The translations under genes were made by a program, and so were the position numbers. From Prinia subflava (taxonomy: Eukaryota > Chordata > Aves > Passeriformes > Cisticolidae), in the NCBI RefSeq assembly GCF_021018805.1, contig NC_086283.1, positions 7,329,162-7,393,161 of the forward strand: 64,000 nt of DNA, read 5' to 3'. Each line of letters opens with the position of its first letter. The first letter of the stretch is position 1. Below the pieces are notes generated by a model, which had not been told where the DNA came from, did no database searches, and saw nothing but the letters and a program-made list of their open reading frames with translations. Of the stretch, positions 63,936 through 64,000 are shown piece by piece.

Positions 63936-64000
63936 ACATTTCTTTCCTTACTTTTATTCTTCCCTGTGCACCTTCTTGTAACTAACTGGATAGAGGGTCC

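Overview
This window looks like nuclear DNA from a bird. Three lines of evidence support this. Several fragments match the 3' end of chicken-repeat-1 (CR1) LINEs, including the terminal ATTCTATG-like octamers. One solo LTR belongs to a family I recognise as widespread in birds. The background is AT-rich and CpG-poor, with short microsatellites and A-tails. Nothing looks bacterial, phage or organellar: there are no operons, Shine-Dalgarno sites, rRNA, tRNA or CRISPR arrays. The identifications come from memory of the families, with no database search.

I find no protein-coding gene I can defend. The open reading frames are short (under about 190 codons), overlap on both strands, and show no recognisable domain outside the decayed CR1 reverse-transcriptase tails. 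The window is best described as a gene desert or the interior of a very long intron. One 90-bp splice-flanked stretch (37066-37155) encoding a membrane-spanning segment is the only exon candidate, and it is weak.

Layout. 1-5009: featureless AT-rich DNA. 5010-5470: the only CpG island, followed directly by an AT-rich, probably regulatory segment (5480-5800). 5801-16410: mostly unique sequence with a candidate conserved element (13960-14480) and two inverted repeats. 16411-18820: a CR1 3' end and a long, very old CR1 on the minus strand. 18821-29194: unique sequence with a candidate enhancer at 25845-26170. 29195-34757: a plus-strand CR1, a homeodomain-site-rich candidate enhancer (32515-32790) and a minus-strand CR1 with a readable ORF2 remnant. 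34905-35560: a GC-rich but CpG-depleted block. 35561-42487: unique sequence, the weak exon candidate and a CR1 tip. 42488-43071: a solo LTR with an exact 5-bp target-site duplication. 43440-44060: a purine-skewed tract. 44801-63452: mainly unique sequence, with the most convincing regulatory candidates at 52360-52670 (POU octamer and a perfect HNF1 palindrome) and 53105-53545, plus two strong short hairpins near 58.8 and 59.9 kb. The end holds a 26-bp AT palindrome and a possible old CR1.

Taken together, this is a mobile-element-poor desert with several blocks that read like conserved noncoding elements. That pattern is typical of the regulatory neighbourhood of a developmental gene lying outside the window. 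The conservation itself is inferred from composition and motif content and was not measured.
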